The notes under the pieces: generated by a model
What the model was told of the DNA's origin: nothing
Seen by the model: only the letters and a program-made list of their open reading frames with translations
Database searches by the model: none
Translations under genes and position numbers: made by a program
Assembly: GCF_016427535.1 (NCBI RefSeq)
Contig: NZ_JAELXV010000002.1
Location: 806,001-870,000, forward strand
DNA length: 64,000 nt
Origin: Hymenobacter sp. BT559
Lineage (GTDB): Bacteria > Bacteroidota > Bacteroidia > Cytophagales > Hymenobacteraceae
Direction: 5' to 3'
Part shown: positions 43,385 through 52,922 of the stretch, piece by piece
Layout: each line of letters opens with the position of its first letter
Position numbering within the stretch: the first letter of the stretch is position 1

Positions 43385-45451
43385 ATGTCTGCCGACGACC
43401 AGGCCTCCGCCACCGTTTCTACCGCTCCTTCGCTGACGCTCACCCAAGAAGATTCTTGGTTGCAGCCCTACGAGCCCGTGCTCCTGGCCCGCCAACAGCG
43501 CCTGGCCGACCGGCTAGCCGTCATTAAGAAGGAATACGGCTCGCTTAGCAAATTTGCCCTGGCCCACCAGCGCCTAGGGCTGCACTACGACCCACGCCGC
43601 CGCGGCTACGTGGTGCGCGAGTGGGCGCCGGGTGCCGAGGCTATGTATCTAGTCGGCGACTTTAATTTCTGGAACCGCGGGGCTGACCCGTTGCACAAAG
43701 ACGAAGCTACTGGTATTTGGGAAGGCTTTATTGCCGATGATGAGCACGGGCGCCGCCCCGCTGCCGGCTCGCGCTACAAGCTGCACGTGGTGGCCCACGG
43801 CCACGGCAAAGACCGCCTGCCCGCTTATCTGCGCCGGGCCGTGCAAGACGAGCACAGCAAAGATTACTCGGCCCAGCTCTGGGTGCCTGAGGCTCCGTTT
43901 CAGTGGACCGACCAAACATTTCGGGTGGCCAACGCCACCAAAGGCCAGCCGCTCATTTATGAGGCGCACGTGGGCATGGCGGTTGAAGAGGGGCGCGTGG
44001 GCACCTACCGCGAGTTTGCCGACCGTGTGCTGCCCCGCATCCAAGCCGATGGCTACAACTGCGTGCAGCTAATGGCCGTGCTGGAGCACCCTTACTACGG
44101 CTCGTTTGGCTACCATGTCGCCAACTTTTTTGCTCCTAGCTCTCGCTTCGGCACGCCCGAAGACCTGAAGTACTTAGTAAACGAGGCGCATAAGCGCGGC
44201 ATTGTGGTGCTGCTCGACTTGGTGCACTCGCACGCTGTGAAAAACGAAGCCGAGGGCCTGGCCGATTTCGATGGCTCGGGCAACCTCTACTTTCATAAGG
44301 GAGACCGCGGCAACCACCCCGGTTGGGACTCGAAGCTATTTGACTACGGCCGGCCCGAGGTGCAGCAGTTCTTGCTCAGCAATCTGCGCTACTGGCTTGA
44401 GGAGTTCCACTTTGACGGTTTCCGGTTCGATGGCGTCACGTCGATGCTCTACCACCACCACGGCGAGGGCCACGCGTTTGGGGGCTACGACAGCTACTTT
44501 GGCCCGCAGGCCGACGACGATGCCATTCTCTACCTCATGCTGGCTAGCACGCTGGTGCGCGAGTTTAAGAAGTCGGCCATTCTGGTAGCCGAGGACATGA
44601 GCGGCCTGCCTGGCCTGTGCCGCCCCATTGCCGATGGGGGCGTAGGCTTCGACTACCGCTTAGGGATGGGCTTACCCGATTTCTGGATTAAGACCCTTAA
44701 GCACAAGAGCGACGAAGACTGGGACCTAGGCGAGCTGTGGCACCAACTCGTGAACCGCCGCCAGGGCGAAAAAACGGTGGCCTACGCCGAAAGCCACGAC
44801 CAGGCGCTGGTGGGCGATAAAACACTGTCGCAATGGCTATTTGGCGATGCTATCTACCACCACATGCAGGCCAGCGACCCCGATGGCGGCGCGGCGCGGG
44901 CCATAGCCCTGCACAAGCTTATCCGGCTCATTACGCTGAGTGCGGGCGGCGAGGCCTACCTCAATTTTATGGGCAATGAGTTTGGCCACCCCGAGTGGAT
45001 AGACTTCCCGCGGGCTGGCAACGACTGGAGCTATCACTACGCCCGCCGCCAGTGGAGCCTAGCCGACAACCCCGACTTACGCTATAGCCAGCTACTGGCC
45101 TTCGACCAGGCCATGCTGGGTCTGGCCCGCCAGCGCCAGCTCTTGCTAAAAGGTCCTGCTCAACTGCTCAACATAGACTACGGCAACAAAATCATCGCCT
45201 TTGAGCGGGCCGGGCTAGTGTTTATATTTAGCTTCAACGTGAGCGAGAGCTTTTTTGACTACGGTATCCCGGTGCCCGCCGTGGGTCGCTACCGCCTAGT
45301 GCTCACTTCCGACCGGCCTGCTTTCGGGGGCTTCGACCGGCTCGACGAATCCGTTACGTATGATACCCTAGGGGGAGGTGGCACCGCCAAGGCACCCCGC
45401 CTGCGGCTGTATGTGCCCAGCCGCACGGCCTTGGTGTTAGCCAAGGCGTAG
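43385..45451 (+). CDS. glgB: 1,4-alpha-glucan branching enzyme, GH13_8 (eukaryote-like) type
   Basis: 688 residues from the ATG at 43385; a TTG at 43358 is rejected because it falls inside the promoter element. Cuts alpha-1,4 glucan chains and makes alpha-1,6 branches in glycogen. It has an N-terminal CBM48 (YVVREWAPGAEAMYLVGDFNFW), then the GH13 barrel: GYNCVQLMAVLEHPYYGSFGYHV, FRFDGVTSMLY (nucleophile Asp349), LVAEDMSG (Glu403) and YAESHDQALVGDKT (Asp472). The last motif and the SMLYHHHG loop match human and plant branching enzymes more closely than E. coli GlgB. A terminal beta domain follows. No other glycogen gene is adjacent apart from a decayed synthase-like protein at 46015-47454. Confidence 0.95.
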   Translation: MSADDQASATVSTAPSLTLTQEDSWLQPYEPVLLARQQRLADRLAVIKKEYGSLSKFALAHQRLGLHYDPRRRGYVVREWAPGAEAMYLVGDFNFWNRGADPLHKDEATGIWEGFIADDEHGRRPAAGSRYKLHVVAHGHGKDRLPAYLRRAVQDEHSKDYSAQLWVPEAPFQWTDQTFRVANATKGQPLIYEAHVGMAVEEGRVGTYREFADRVLPRIQADGYNCVQLMAVLEHPYYGSFGYHVANFFAPSSRFGTPEDLKYLVNEAHKRGIVVLLDLVHSHAVKNEAEGLADFDGSGNLYFHKGDRGNHPGWDSKLFDYGRPEVQQFLLSNLRYWLEEFHFDGFRFDGVTSMLYHHHGEGHAFGGYDSYFGPQADDDAILYLMLASTLVREFKKSAILVAEDMSGLPGLCRPIADGGVGFDYRLGMGLPDFWIKTLKHKSDEDWDLGELWHQLVNRRQGEKTVAYAESHDQALVGDKTLSQWLFGDAIYHHMQASDPDGGAARAIALHKLIRLITLSAGGEAYLNFMGNEFGHPEWIDFPRAGNDWSYHYARRQWSLADNPDLRYSQLLAFDQAMLGLARQRQLLLKGPAQLLNIDYGNKIIAFERAGLVFIFSFNVSESFFDYGIPVPAVGRYRLVLTSDRPAFGGFDRLDESVTYDTLGGGGTAKAPRLRLYVPSRTALVLAKA

Positions 45452-45455
45452 GTAG

Positions 45456-45518
45456 TGGGAGTAAAAGGCAATGAGCGTAATGTTAGAACAGCATTACGCT
45501 CATTGCCTTTTACTCCCA
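45456..45518. terminator. Bidirectional terminator with a 27-bp perfect stem
   Basis: 45456-45482 pairs with 45492-45518 around TTAGAACAG, between the convergent glgB and YdeI-like genes. The stem top has the pattern GCGTAAT, 3 nt, AGAACAG, 1 nt, ATTACGC, also found at 59450-59474 on the opposite strand. Confidence 0.85.
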
Positions 45519-45529
45519 TTGCTCATTTA

Positions 45530-46003
45530 TTACTCGCGTTTGCGCCCGATGCTGAGGCGGTATAGCGTTTCGGTAAGGCGCTTGGCGCGAATCTCGGGCG
45601 ACTTAGCGCCTTTGAGGTAGCGCACGTAGGAGCGTTGCTCGGGCTTAGTCAGGCTCTTGAAGAAAGTGCTGGCGGCAGGAGTGTCTGCCAAGCCCGCGGC
45701 TAAGTCGTCGGGCAGGTTCACCACGCGCTCGCTGAGGTCGTGGCTAAGGGCTACGTGCAGCACATCACCCACGGTTTTGCCTACCGCGCGGCGCACCTCG
45801 CGGGGTACTACTAGGGCATAGTAGCCATCGCCGAGCGGGGTCAGCTCGCCTTGGTAGGGAAAGCCCTCGATGGCCGTTTGCACGGGTAGCTCGTCTTTGG
45901 TGCCGTAGACCTCGGCTACCGAGAAAGGCACCACCACAAACACGTCGCCCGTGCGCGGGTCGTCTTCGAGCACCGCTTCAAATTCCTGTTCAAAATCTGT
46001 CAT
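45530..46003 (-). CDS. YdeI/OmpD-associated family protein with DUF1905-like N-terminus
   Basis: 157 residues. The N-terminal half (FEAVLEDDPRTGDVFVVVPFSVAEVYGTKDELPVQTAIEGFPYQGEL) matches the DUF1905 beta domain; the C-terminal half (SKSLTKPEQRSYVRYLKGAKSPEIRAKRLTETLYRLSIG, as seen in FKSLTKPEQRS) is the bacteriocin-protection YdeI/OmpD-associated helix. Function in this phylum is not established. Begins 11 nt after the preceding gene on the same strand, so the two are likely co-transcribed. Confidence 0.85.
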   Translation of the reverse strand: MTDFEQEFEAVLEDDPRTGDVFVVVPFSVAEVYGTKDELPVQTAIEGFPYQGELTPLGDGYYALVVPREVRRAVGKTVGDVLHVALSHDLSERVVNLPDDLAAGLADTPAASTFFKSLTKPEQRSYVRYLKGAKSPEIRAKRLTETLYRLSIGRKRE

Positions 46004-46014
46004 CAGCCGTAAAA

Positions 46015-47454
46015 TTAACTTGCACTGCCGCTTGGGCGTAGCTGTGCGGTGCGCAAAGCCTGCGCCACAGCGTCGGCATCGGCGGCGGCTACGGTGCGCA
46101 CGAGGTCAGATGGTAGGCCTATGTCGAGGCGCAGACGGCGCGTGAGCTCCGGTGTTTCGGCCAAAATAAGGTCTGCGCGGTGCAGGGCCTGGCGTTGCAG
46201 CTCGGCTTGCCAGCCAGTAGCAGTTTCGAGTGAATCGGCTTCGCCCGCGGCTAGTGTAGACACGTGCAGCACCAGCGGCTGCCGCGTGCGGTAGCGCAGC
46301 TCTTGCGCCGCCAGCCAAGTCGGCCAAGCCGGCGCATAGATGGCCGCAAACGGCGCCTGCGCCAAGGCCACCGGCACCGCAAAGCGTGCGTACTGAATAA
46401 CCTGGAAATTCAGATTTGGCGCCTCAAACGGCTGGCTCACCACCCTAGGTTCTGTAGGAATGTCGCTGGACTCCGTAGCCAACGGCTCTCCAACCGTAGC
46501 CTCGTAGTAGGACGCCTCGTCCTCAAGGTCGGTAGCGGGCGCCGGCTCCTCTAGCGGCAGGGGCGCGCGTAGGGCCGCTAGGTCTTCCGACCAGCCTGCA
46601 TGGGCGGGCCCTAGGGGCTCGGCCAATGGCACCTGCGTAGTGGGGTCTTCTTCGGTCGCTAACTCAGACAAGCTAGGGGCTAGGTCTGCTTCCGCATCGG
46701 GGGCGGGCACCGGCAACTCGGCTGGTAAGTAAGTTGGCGCCAGTGCTGACAGGGGCTGCTCGGGTTGAGCCGTGGCCGGCAGGGTGGGGGCAAAGGCTAA
46801 AAATTCGTTTTTTTCGAGAGCTGCTACCCTGGGCTGGGCAATGCCTAGGCTAGGTACCGGAAGAAGTTCATCTTTAATGTCTTCTCCTTGACTGCCTAGG
46901 TAGGGAACGGCGGGCTGGTCGGCAATACCCTGCCAAATAACCCCGGGCAGGGCTTGCTTACTCAGCTCGGTAAGCTCGGGCAAGCTAAAGCTGCTGAGGC
47001 GGAGCACGCGCACCGCCGACCAAGCAAGCGGCTCTGGCGCTACTGCGACCAGAGTAGCGGGCACCTTAGGGATGGGCAGAGCTTCTGGCGAAATACCTAG
47101 GGGCGGCAAAACCGTCGGTGCGGGCTCCAGCACTGGCAAATCTGGCAGTGTGCTGGGCGTAGTGGCGGGCACTTCAGGGATTGCCGGCGCGGCGTTGTCG
47201 GCTTCCGCTAATGGCAGTTCTGCGCTGTCTGCCGCGAGAACGGGCGGCGCGGGTTCGTCTGCGGCAAGAGGTAAAAATTCTTCCTGTGTAGGCTCGCCCG
47301 TGGCGGCGGGCACCAGCACCACTACCGAATCTAGCGCCGGAGTCGGGGCTTCGGTGGCGTCCACTACCGCGCGCACAGCGGGGGCGGCTTCATCCCAGGC
47401 TAAAACCAAGACGGTAACGGGAACGGCAGCAGCAAGCAAACTCATGGGCGGCAA
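46015..47454 (-). CDS. Glycosyltransferase-like protein, apparently decayed, with a long Pro/Ala/Glu-rich insertion
   Basis: 479 residues. The N-terminus (VTVLVLAWDEAAPAV) and C-terminus (FAAIYAPAWPTWLAA, PLVLHVSTLAAGEAD, RADLILAETPELTRRLRLDIGLP) read like the first domain of a GT5/GT4 glycosyltransferase such as a glycogen-synthase-type enzyme, with LVLHV...SEL-type spacing. Between them lies about 300 residues rich in Pro, Ala, Glu and Leu with no clear fold. The second, donor-binding domain (with the E-x7-E nucleotide-sugar motif) is absent, and the GGLG loop of GT5 is not recognisable. I infer a decayed or repurposed enzyme; it may be expressed, since the frame is open throughout. It is close to glgB and co-directional with the YdeI-like gene. 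Confidence 0.5.
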   Translation of the reverse strand: MPPMSLLAAAVPVTVLVLAWDEAAPAVRAVVDATEAPTPALDSVVVLVPAATGEPTQEEFLPLAADEPAPPVLAADSAELPLAEADNAAPAIPEVPATTPSTLPDLPVLEPAPTVLPPLGISPEALPIPKVPATLVAVAPEPLAWSAVRVLRLSSFSLPELTELSKQALPGVIWQGIADQPAVPYLGSQGEDIKDELLPVPSLGIAQPRVAALEKNEFLAFAPTLPATAQPEQPLSALAPTYLPAELPVPAPDAEADLAPSLSELATEEDPTTQVPLAEPLGPAHAGWSEDLAALRAPLPLEEPAPATDLEDEASYYEATVGEPLATESSDIPTEPRVVSQPFEAPNLNFQVIQYARFAVPVALAQAPFAAIYAPAWPTWLAAQELRYRTRQPLVLHVSTLAAGEADSLETATGWQAELQRQALHRADLILAETPELTRRLRLDIGLPSDLVRTVAAADADAVAQALRTAQLRPSGSAS

Positions 47455-47920
47455 ATGTGCCTGCGAATAACGGTGCTGCGAAACGCAATTCCGTGGCTGG
47501 CCTCAGAATATTACTATAATCAAGGTGCTCTAAGCAGGTTCTTAGCGCTTTGCTTTTTGCATTAAAGCTTAGCTTTTAGTGCTCGCTAGTTTGAGAGAGT
47601 GCCTTTCGATTGTTTAGTTTATCTATACGGCCTCCTCTGCCTCGTGGCCAATTTTACTTGGGAAAAGTATTATGTGCTGACTAACTCGGCTGCGCATAGC
47701 CCTGCGTAACCGCCGCTCGGCCTAATGCGCTAGGTCAGGCAAACCAACAGCGACTTACTATCGGAGAGGTATCCGGTCACTGTCTGCTATCAGGCAAGTT
47801 GCTGCAATTTCGCTAACTCACGCCGAACAGCTTCTGGGTATTAGTGCTCAGTTCAAGGATGCGCGCCTTTGCTTATAGTTAGCCCTGCGGCAGCCCTAGG
47901 CTGCCTACGTGCGTACTAAT
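47455..47920. other. 466-bp intergenic region, no gene recognised
   Basis: Separates two divergent genes. Nothing tRNA-like, no ORF of note and no perfect TAnnTTTG box. Only a 7-bp hairpin (GGCAGCC-CTA-GGCTGCC, 47889-47905), containing CCTAGG, lies just before the cation-efflux gene. Confidence 0.5.
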
Positions 47921-48883
47921 ATGCGAGCCTCATTATTCGCATCGCTCGCTACGCCCTTGTCTACCAACGAGCCGCAATCCAAGATTGCCATTATCACCGC
48001 ACTGGCTGCCAATTTTGGCATTGCTGCCATCAAGTTTGTGGCCGCTTGGTTCACGGGCAGCTCGGCTATGCTGTCCGAGGGCATTCACTCGCTCGTAGAT
48101 ACGGCCAACGAGTGGCTACTGCTACTTGGGCTGCGCAAAAGCCAACATCCTGCTACTGAGAGGCGGCCGTTTGGCTACGGCCGCGAGCTGTATTTCTGGG
48201 CCTTCATGGTGGCTGTTTTCATCTTTGTGATTGGCGGCGGCCTCTCGCTCTACGATGGCATCGACCACATTCGGCACCCTGCCCCACTACGTAGCCCCAC
48301 CTGGAACTACGTGGTGCTAGCAGTAGCCTTCTGCTTCGATGGGGCCTCCTTCTTGGTAGCCCGCCGCACCTTCAATGCTCAGCGCGGCCGCCAGCCATTT
48401 TGGAAAGCCTTTCGTGCTAGCAAGGACCCTTCTATTTTCGTCGTGTTGTTTGAAGACGCATCCGATTTACTGGGCTTGCTGATTGCCTTCCTAGGAGTGT
48501 TTCTTAGTCATTTGCTCAATCAACCCGTGCTTGATGGTGTGGCCTCGGTGCTTATTGGCCTGCTTCTGCTGGTAGTAGCAGGGTTGCTGCTACGCGAAAC
48601 CAAAAGTCTACTGCTCGGTGAGCCAGCCGAACCAGCCCTGTTGCAAGAAATTACGGAGCTAGCGCAGGCTGAGGCTACCATTATCAATACGGCTGCGCCA
48701 CTGTCTTCCTATCTTAGCCCTCACGAGCTGTTAGTGGTGCTGCCCGTCGAGTTTACCTCCAGTTTGTCCGCTGCGCAGCTCACCCAGGCGGTAGAGCAGT
48801 TGCGCGCCAAGATTGAAGCGGCTCATCCCGATGTAAAGCATATATTCGTTCAGCCTGCCAACCTCGCTAAACCCGCTGCTTAG
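47921..48883 (+). CDS. Cation diffusion facilitator family transporter
   Basis: 320 residues from the ATG at 47921; a GTG 12 nt upstream is also possible. Six membrane helices with the CDF metal-site motif GIHSLVDTANEW (His-x3-Asp) in TM2 and the second site (FEDASDLLG) in TM5, then a C-terminal cytoplasmic domain (VEQLRAKIEAAHPDVKHIFVQ). Exports divalent metal such as zinc or cobalt using the proton gradient; the actual metal is not deducible. The gene stands alone, between a 466-bp gap and a terminator. Confidence 0.93.
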   Translation: MRASLFASLATPLSTNEPQSKIAIITALAANFGIAAIKFVAAWFTGSSAMLSEGIHSLVDTANEWLLLLGLRKSQHPATERRPFGYGRELYFWAFMVAVFIFVIGGGLSLYDGIDHIRHPAPLRSPTWNYVVLAVAFCFDGASFLVARRTFNAQRGRQPFWKAFRASKDPSIFVVLFEDASDLLGLLIAFLGVFLSHLLNQPVLDGVASVLIGLLLLVVAGLLLRETKSLLLGEPAEPALLQEITELAQAEATIINTAAPLSSYLSPHELLVVLPVEFTSSLSAAQLTQAVEQLRAKIEAAHPDVKHIFVQPANLAKPAA

Positions 48884-48927
48884 CTCCCTCGGTTGCCAGC
48901 TATGCTGTCGTTATCCATAGTGCATAA

Positions 48928-48960
48928 AAAAGGCGCCCTAGGTCTACTAGGGCGCCTTTT
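48928..48960. terminator. Terminator between CDF and sdhB genes
   Basis: 14-bp perfect stem (48928-48941 with 48947-48960) around GTCTA, with A and T runs at the two ends. Contains CCTAGG. Serves both convergent genes. Confidence 0.85.
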
Positions 48961-48981
48961 AAAGATTATGACCTAAGCGAG

Positions 48982-49773
48982 TTAAGCTAAGTTATTCGAT
49001 GCAGCCTTGGCCGTTAGGAACTCGCGGTTTAGAATAGCGATGTTTTCGAGCGAAATACCTACAGGGCATTCGGCAGCGCACGAGCCAATGTTAGAGCAAG
49101 CGCCGAAGCCTTCGATGTCCATTTGGGCCACCATGTTTTCGACGCGCGTTTGAGCTTCTACTTTGCCTTGGGGCAGCAGGGCCAGCTGCGATACCTTGGC
49201 GCTCACGAAGAGCATCGCCGAAGCGTTTTTGCAAGCCGCTACGCAGGCACCGCAACCGATACAGGTGGCAGCTTCGAAGGCCCGGTCAGCAATCTCTTTC
49301 GGAATCGGAATCTCGTTGCCATCGGGCGCGCCACCCGTGTTCACGCTCACGTAGCCACCCGCCTGGATGATGCGGTCGAACGCCGAGCGGTCGACGCTAA
49401 GGTCTTTGTTAACCGGGAAGGCATTAGCGCGCCAGGGCTCGATGGTGATGGTGTCACCGTCCGAGAACTTACGCATGTGCAACTGGCAAGTCGTCGTGCC
49501 CTTTTCGGGGCCGTGCGAACGGCCATTGATAAACAAGTCGCACGAGCCACAGATACCCTCGCGGCAGTCGTGGTCGAATGCTACGGGGTCCGTACCTGCG
49601 CGAAGCAAGTCTTCGTTGAGCACGTCGAGCATTTCCAGAAAAGACATGTCGGGGGAAATGTCTTTGACGTTGTACTCGACAATTTGCCCCTCAGTCTGAC
49701 GGTTAGGCTGGCGCCATACCCGTAGCTTCAGGTTCATTGGTTTGGTATTGGTAGTGGAGGCAGAACCGGCCAT
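48982..49773 (-). CDS. sdhB: Succinate dehydrogenase/fumarate reductase iron-sulfur subunit
   Basis: 263 residues. Carries electrons from the flavoprotein to quinone. The 2Fe-2S site is in [18 protein letters not shown]; the 4Fe-4S and 3Fe-4S sites are in [15 protein letters not shown] and [19 protein letters not shown] second in-frame Met at codon 13 (MNLKLRVW) could be the real start, since the first 12 residues are poorly ordered. Last gene of sdhC-sdhA-sdhB; the gap to sdhA is a structured spacer. Confidence 0.95.
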   Translation of the reverse strand: MAGSASTTNTKPMNLKLRVWRQPNRQTEGQIVEYNVKDISPDMSFLEMLDVLNEDLLRAGTDPVAFDHDCREGICGSCDLFINGRSHGPEKGTTTCQLHMRKFSDGDTITIEPWRANAFPVNKDLSVDRSAFDRIIQAGGYVSVNTGGAPDGNEIPIPKEIADRAFEAATCIGCGACVAACKNASAMLFVSAKVSQLALLPQGKVEAQTRVENMVAQMDIEGFGACSNIGSCAAECPVGISLENIAILNREFLTAKAASNNLA

Positions 49774-49886
49774 TTTTCTTTCTAGCTGTTAGCTGTTGGC
49801 TATTTGCTGTTAGCTTTTTTTAAGACAGAGGCGGTAGCCATAGCAGAGCGCTACCAGCTAACAGCCAACGGCTAACAGCTTCTAAA
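49774..49886 (-). repeat. Structured spacer between sdhA and sdhB with GCTGTTAGC-type word repeats
   Basis: 113 nt. GCTGTTAGCTGTTGGC (49785-49800) pairs with GCCAACGGCTAACAGC (49864-49879), 15 of 16 bp; inside are further GCTGTTAGC/AGCTAACA words and a small hairpin GGTAGC/GCTACC. The same words form the rimP-nusA spacer. No coding potential seen. Confidence 0.75.
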
Positions 49887-51821
49887 TTATTTGTAGCTGC
49901 GCTGGGTCAGCTTCACGTTTTCGAACACCAATTCTTCTTTGTGGAGCGCTTCGGGCTGGTTGTCACCCGTGTACTCCCAAGCTGCCACGTAAGCGTAGTT
50001 GTCGTCGTCGCGCAAGGCTTCGCCTTCGGGCGTCTGGTACTCTTCGCGGAAGTGGCCGCCGCAGCTTTCGTTGCGGTTGTAGGCGTCGTCTATCATCAAC
50101 TCGCCTAGCTCCAAGAAGTCGGCTACGCGACCGGCTTTCTCAAGCGCCTGGTTCATCTCCTCGCCCGAGCCTACCACTTTTACATCTTGCCAGAACTCGC
50201 GGCGCAGCTTCTGAATCTCGGCTTTGGCGTGCTTCAAGCCTTCCGCATTGCGGGCCATGCCGCAATATTCCCACATAATATGACCTAGGGCCTTGTGGAA
50301 ATCGTCGGGCGTGCGGTTGCCTTTGATGCTCAGAAGCTGCTCTACCCGCGCCTGCACAGCGGCTTTCGCCTCGGCAAAAGCGGGGTGGTCGGTCGTCACC
50401 GGCTTGGGCGGCGTTTGAGCCAGCTGGTCGCCAATGGTGTACGGAATTACGAAGTAGCCATCGGCTAGGCCCTGCATCAGTGCCGAAGCACCTAGACGGT
50501 TGGCGCCGTGGTCCGAGAAGTTGCATTCGCCGGCTGCATACAGGCCCGGAATGGTGGTTTGCAGGTTGTAGTCAACCCACAGACCACCCATGGTGTAGTG
50601 CACCGCCGGGTAGATGCGCATAGGCATCTCGTAAGGGTTTTCGTCGGTAATCTTCTCGTACATCTCGAAAAGGTTACCGTACTTCTGGCTTACTGCCTGG
50701 GCACTAGTGCGCTTAATAACATCGGCAAAGTCGAGGTATACGGCCAAGCCCGAGGCACCTACGCCGCGGCCTTCGTCGCACATCATTTTGGCGTTGCGCG
50801 AGGCTACGTCGCGTGGCACTAGGTTACCGAAAGCAGGGTACTTGCGCTCCAGGAAGTAGTCGCGGTCTTCTTCTTTGATGTCCTGCACCCGGATTTCGCC
50901 TTTGCGCAAGCGCTCGGCAATCTCTTTGGTAGCGGGCACCCACACACGGCCGTCGTTACGCAGCGACTCTGACATCAGCGTCAGCTTCGACTGATAATCG
51001 CCCGATACCGGAATGCAGGTGGGGTGAATCTGGGTAAAGCAGGGGTTTGCGAAGTAAGCGCCCTTCTTATGGGCACGCCACGGGGCAGTTACGTTGCAGT
51101 ACTTCGCGTTGGTGCTGAGGTAGAATACGTTGCCGTAGCCACCCGTAGCCAGTACTACCGCGTGGGCAGCATGGGTCTGCACCTCGCCGTTTACCAAGTT
51201 ACGCGTTACAATGCCGCGGGCCTGTCCGTCTACCACTACCACGTCGAGCATTTCCGAACGGGTATACATCTTCACTTTGCCGTAGGCTACCTGCCGGCTC
51301 AGAGCCGAGTAGGCACCTAGGAGTAGCTGCTGGCCCGTTTGGCCGCGAGCGTAGAACGTGCGGCTTACTTGCGCACCCCCGAACGAGCGGTTGGCGAGCA
51401 GCCCGCCGTATTCGCGAGCGAACGGCACGCCCTGCGCTACGCACTGGTCAATAATGTTAACCGATACCTGCGCCAGACGGTACACGTTGGCTTCGCGAGC
51501 GCGGTAGTCGCCGCCCTTGATAGTATCGTAGAAAAGACGGAAAACTGAGTCGCCGTCGTTCTGGTAGTTTTTAGCTGCGTTGATGCCACCCTGCGCCGCA
51601 ATGGAGTGAGCCCGGCGCGGCGAGTCGTGGTACGTGAAGGCTTTCACGTTGTAGCCAAGCTCGGCCAGCGATGCCGCCGCCGCGGCCCCAGCCAGACCCG
51701 TACCCACCACAATCACGTCGTACTTACGCTTGTTGGCGGGGTTAACGAGCTTGACGTTGAATTTGTGCTTGTCCCATTTCTCGGCCAGGGGGCCTTCGGG
51801 CGCTTTGGAAAATAATTCCAT
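49887..51821 (-). CDS. sdhA: Succinate dehydrogenase/fumarate reductase flavoprotein subunit
   Basis: 644 residues. Oxidises succinate to fumarate with covalently bound FAD. FAD motif [23 protein letters not shown] and the flavinylated-His segment [21 protein letters not shown]. Catalytic region [19 protein letters not shown] and [15 protein letters not shown], and [22 protein letters not shown]. The size is that of the B-type (B. subtilis-like) enzymes with one cytochrome b anchor. Middle gene of the sdhCAB operon. Confidence 0.96.
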   Translation of the reverse strand: MELFSKAPEGPLAEKWDKHKFNVKLVNPANKRKYDVIVVGTGLAGAAAAASLAELGYNVKAFTYHDSPRRAHSIAAQGGINAAKNYQNDGDSVFRLFYDTIKGGDYRAREANVYRLAQVSVNIIDQCVAQGVPFAREYGGLLANRSFGGAQVSRTFYARGQTGQQLLLGAYSALSRQVAYGKVKMYTRSEMLDVVVVDGQARGIVTRNLVNGEVQTHAAHAVVLATGGYGNVFYLSTNAKYCNVTAPWRAHKKGAYFANPCFTQIHPTCIPVSGDYQSKLTLMSESLRNDGRVWVPATKEIAERLRKGEIRVQDIKEEDRDYFLERKYPAFGNLVPRDVASRNAKMMCDEGRGVGASGLAVYLDFADVIKRTSAQAVSQKYGNLFEMYEKITDENPYEMPMRIYPAVHYTMGGLWVDYNLQTTIPGLYAAGECNFSDHGANRLGASALMQGLADGYFVIPYTIGDQLAQTPPKPVTTDHPAFAEAKAAVQARVEQLLSIKGNRTPDDFHKALGHIMWEYCGMARNAEGLKHAKAEIQKLRREFWQDVKVVGSGEEMNQALEKAGRVADFLELGELMIDDAYNRNESCGGHFREEYQTPEGEALRDDDNYAYVAAWEYTGDNQPEALHKEELVFENVKLTQRSYK

Positions 51822-51918
51822 ATCTATCGGGTGGTTAGGTAGTCAGGAGGTTAGGGGTATAGGAGAAGCACGAACTAGGCATTTTGTTCGGCTATCTAAC
51901 TCCTAACGGCTTAACAAC

Positions 51919-52656
51919 TTAGTTGAAAGCTAACGTCAGATGTTGCAACGTCATAGCTACGCTATCTTTTAGCGCGCCTTGCTCGTTGGTGAACAGGTAA
52001 AAGTACAGCGGCATCGAAGCGAAACCAGCCGAAACTAGGACAGCGAAAGCATAGCCAAAGTTCTTAATCAGTGGCATGTATTTGCGGTGGTTGAGGCCCA
52101 GGGTCTGGAAGCCCGAGCGGAAGCCGTGCCACAGGTGGTACCCTAGGCTAGCCTGCGCGGCTACGTACAGGATAACATACCAAAGCTGGTGGAACGACGT
52201 TACGACTACCTTATACAGATTGTCGTTGTGGTTAATGTCCGGGTCAGGAGTGCCGAAGCGCGCGCGCCAGAAGAAGTTGTACAAGTGTACAATCAAGAAA
52301 ACCAGAATGATAGAGCCCAGAATGCCCATGTTGCGCGAGGTCCATTCCGAATTCTGCTTAGCTTCCCACTGGTCGTATTTGTGCGAGCGGGCGCCTTTAT
52401 TGCGGAGCGTCAGCATGAGGGCCTCGTAGATGTGGAAGCCAAAGCCCAGCACTAGCCCCCACTCGATGGTGCGAATGATGGGGTTATGACCCATGAAGTG
52501 CGAGTAAACGTTGAACGCTACGCCGTCGTCGTTTTTGAAGAGCTGGAAGTTGCCAATCAAGTGCACTACCAGGAAGGTGCAGAGAAACAAGCCTGTCAGG
52601 GACATGATAATCTTGCGCCCAATGCTGCTGGTAAAGGTTTTTGTAAACCAATTCAT
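51919..52656 (-). CDS. sdhC: Succinate dehydrogenase cytochrome b subunit (B-type, five helices)
   Basis: 245 residues from the ATG at 52656 (MNWFTKTFTSSIGRKIIMSLTGLFL). Five membrane helices (first: IIMSLTGLFLCTFLVVHLIGNFQLF) with conserved His residues that ligate two hemes (HLIGN, HIYEA, HLYNFFWR, LGYHLWHGFRSGFQTLG). Docks the SdhAB head and reduces menaquinone. Promoter at 52693-52723 defines it as first gene of sdhCAB. An in-frame ATG 13 codons upstream lies inside or near the promoter and is rejected. Confidence 0.95.
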   Translation of the reverse strand: MNWFTKTFTSSIGRKIIMSLTGLFLCTFLVVHLIGNFQLFKNDDGVAFNVYSHFMGHNPIIRTIEWGLVLGFGFHIYEALMLTLRNKGARSHKYDQWEAKQNSEWTSRNMGILGSIILVFLIVHLYNFFWRARFGTPDPDINHNDNLYKVVVTSFHQLWYVILYVAAQASLGYHLWHGFRSGFQTLGLNHRKYMPLIKNFGYAFAVLVSAGFASMPLYFYLFTNEQGALKDSVAMTLQHLTLAFN

Positions 52657-52692
52657 AAAAATATCAGCCAAAAAAGAGCTACTTAAGTCGCC

Positions 52693-52723
52693 CAAAGGTA
52701 GGGCCGGGGCCCCTGACCCCCAA
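52693..52723 (-). promoter_or_regulatory. Promoter of sdhCAB
   Basis: TTG (52723-52721), 20-nt spacer, TACCTTTG (52700-52693) on the minus strand: a full match, 37 nt before the sdhC ATG. Confidence 0.8.
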
Positions 52724-52922
52724 GCACGCCGCCCAATATGCGTGCTATTTAGAATGGTTAAATATTGCAGTTTCGCGAAGTCTCAGTAGGCGTGAATCAA
52801 TCCCTGCCACTGCCCGTTAAGCTGGTATAGCGTAGTTTATAACCACTACTGGCCCTCAAAAGTTGTGTCTAGTAGTAGGTTGGCAGTGAAGGAATCAGCT
52901 TGGCCCCCCTTATTATTGTTAT

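Noticed and set aside
49123..49725. 200-codon plus-strand frame inside sdhB
   Set aside because: Antisense to the iron-sulfur cluster motifs; not a gene.
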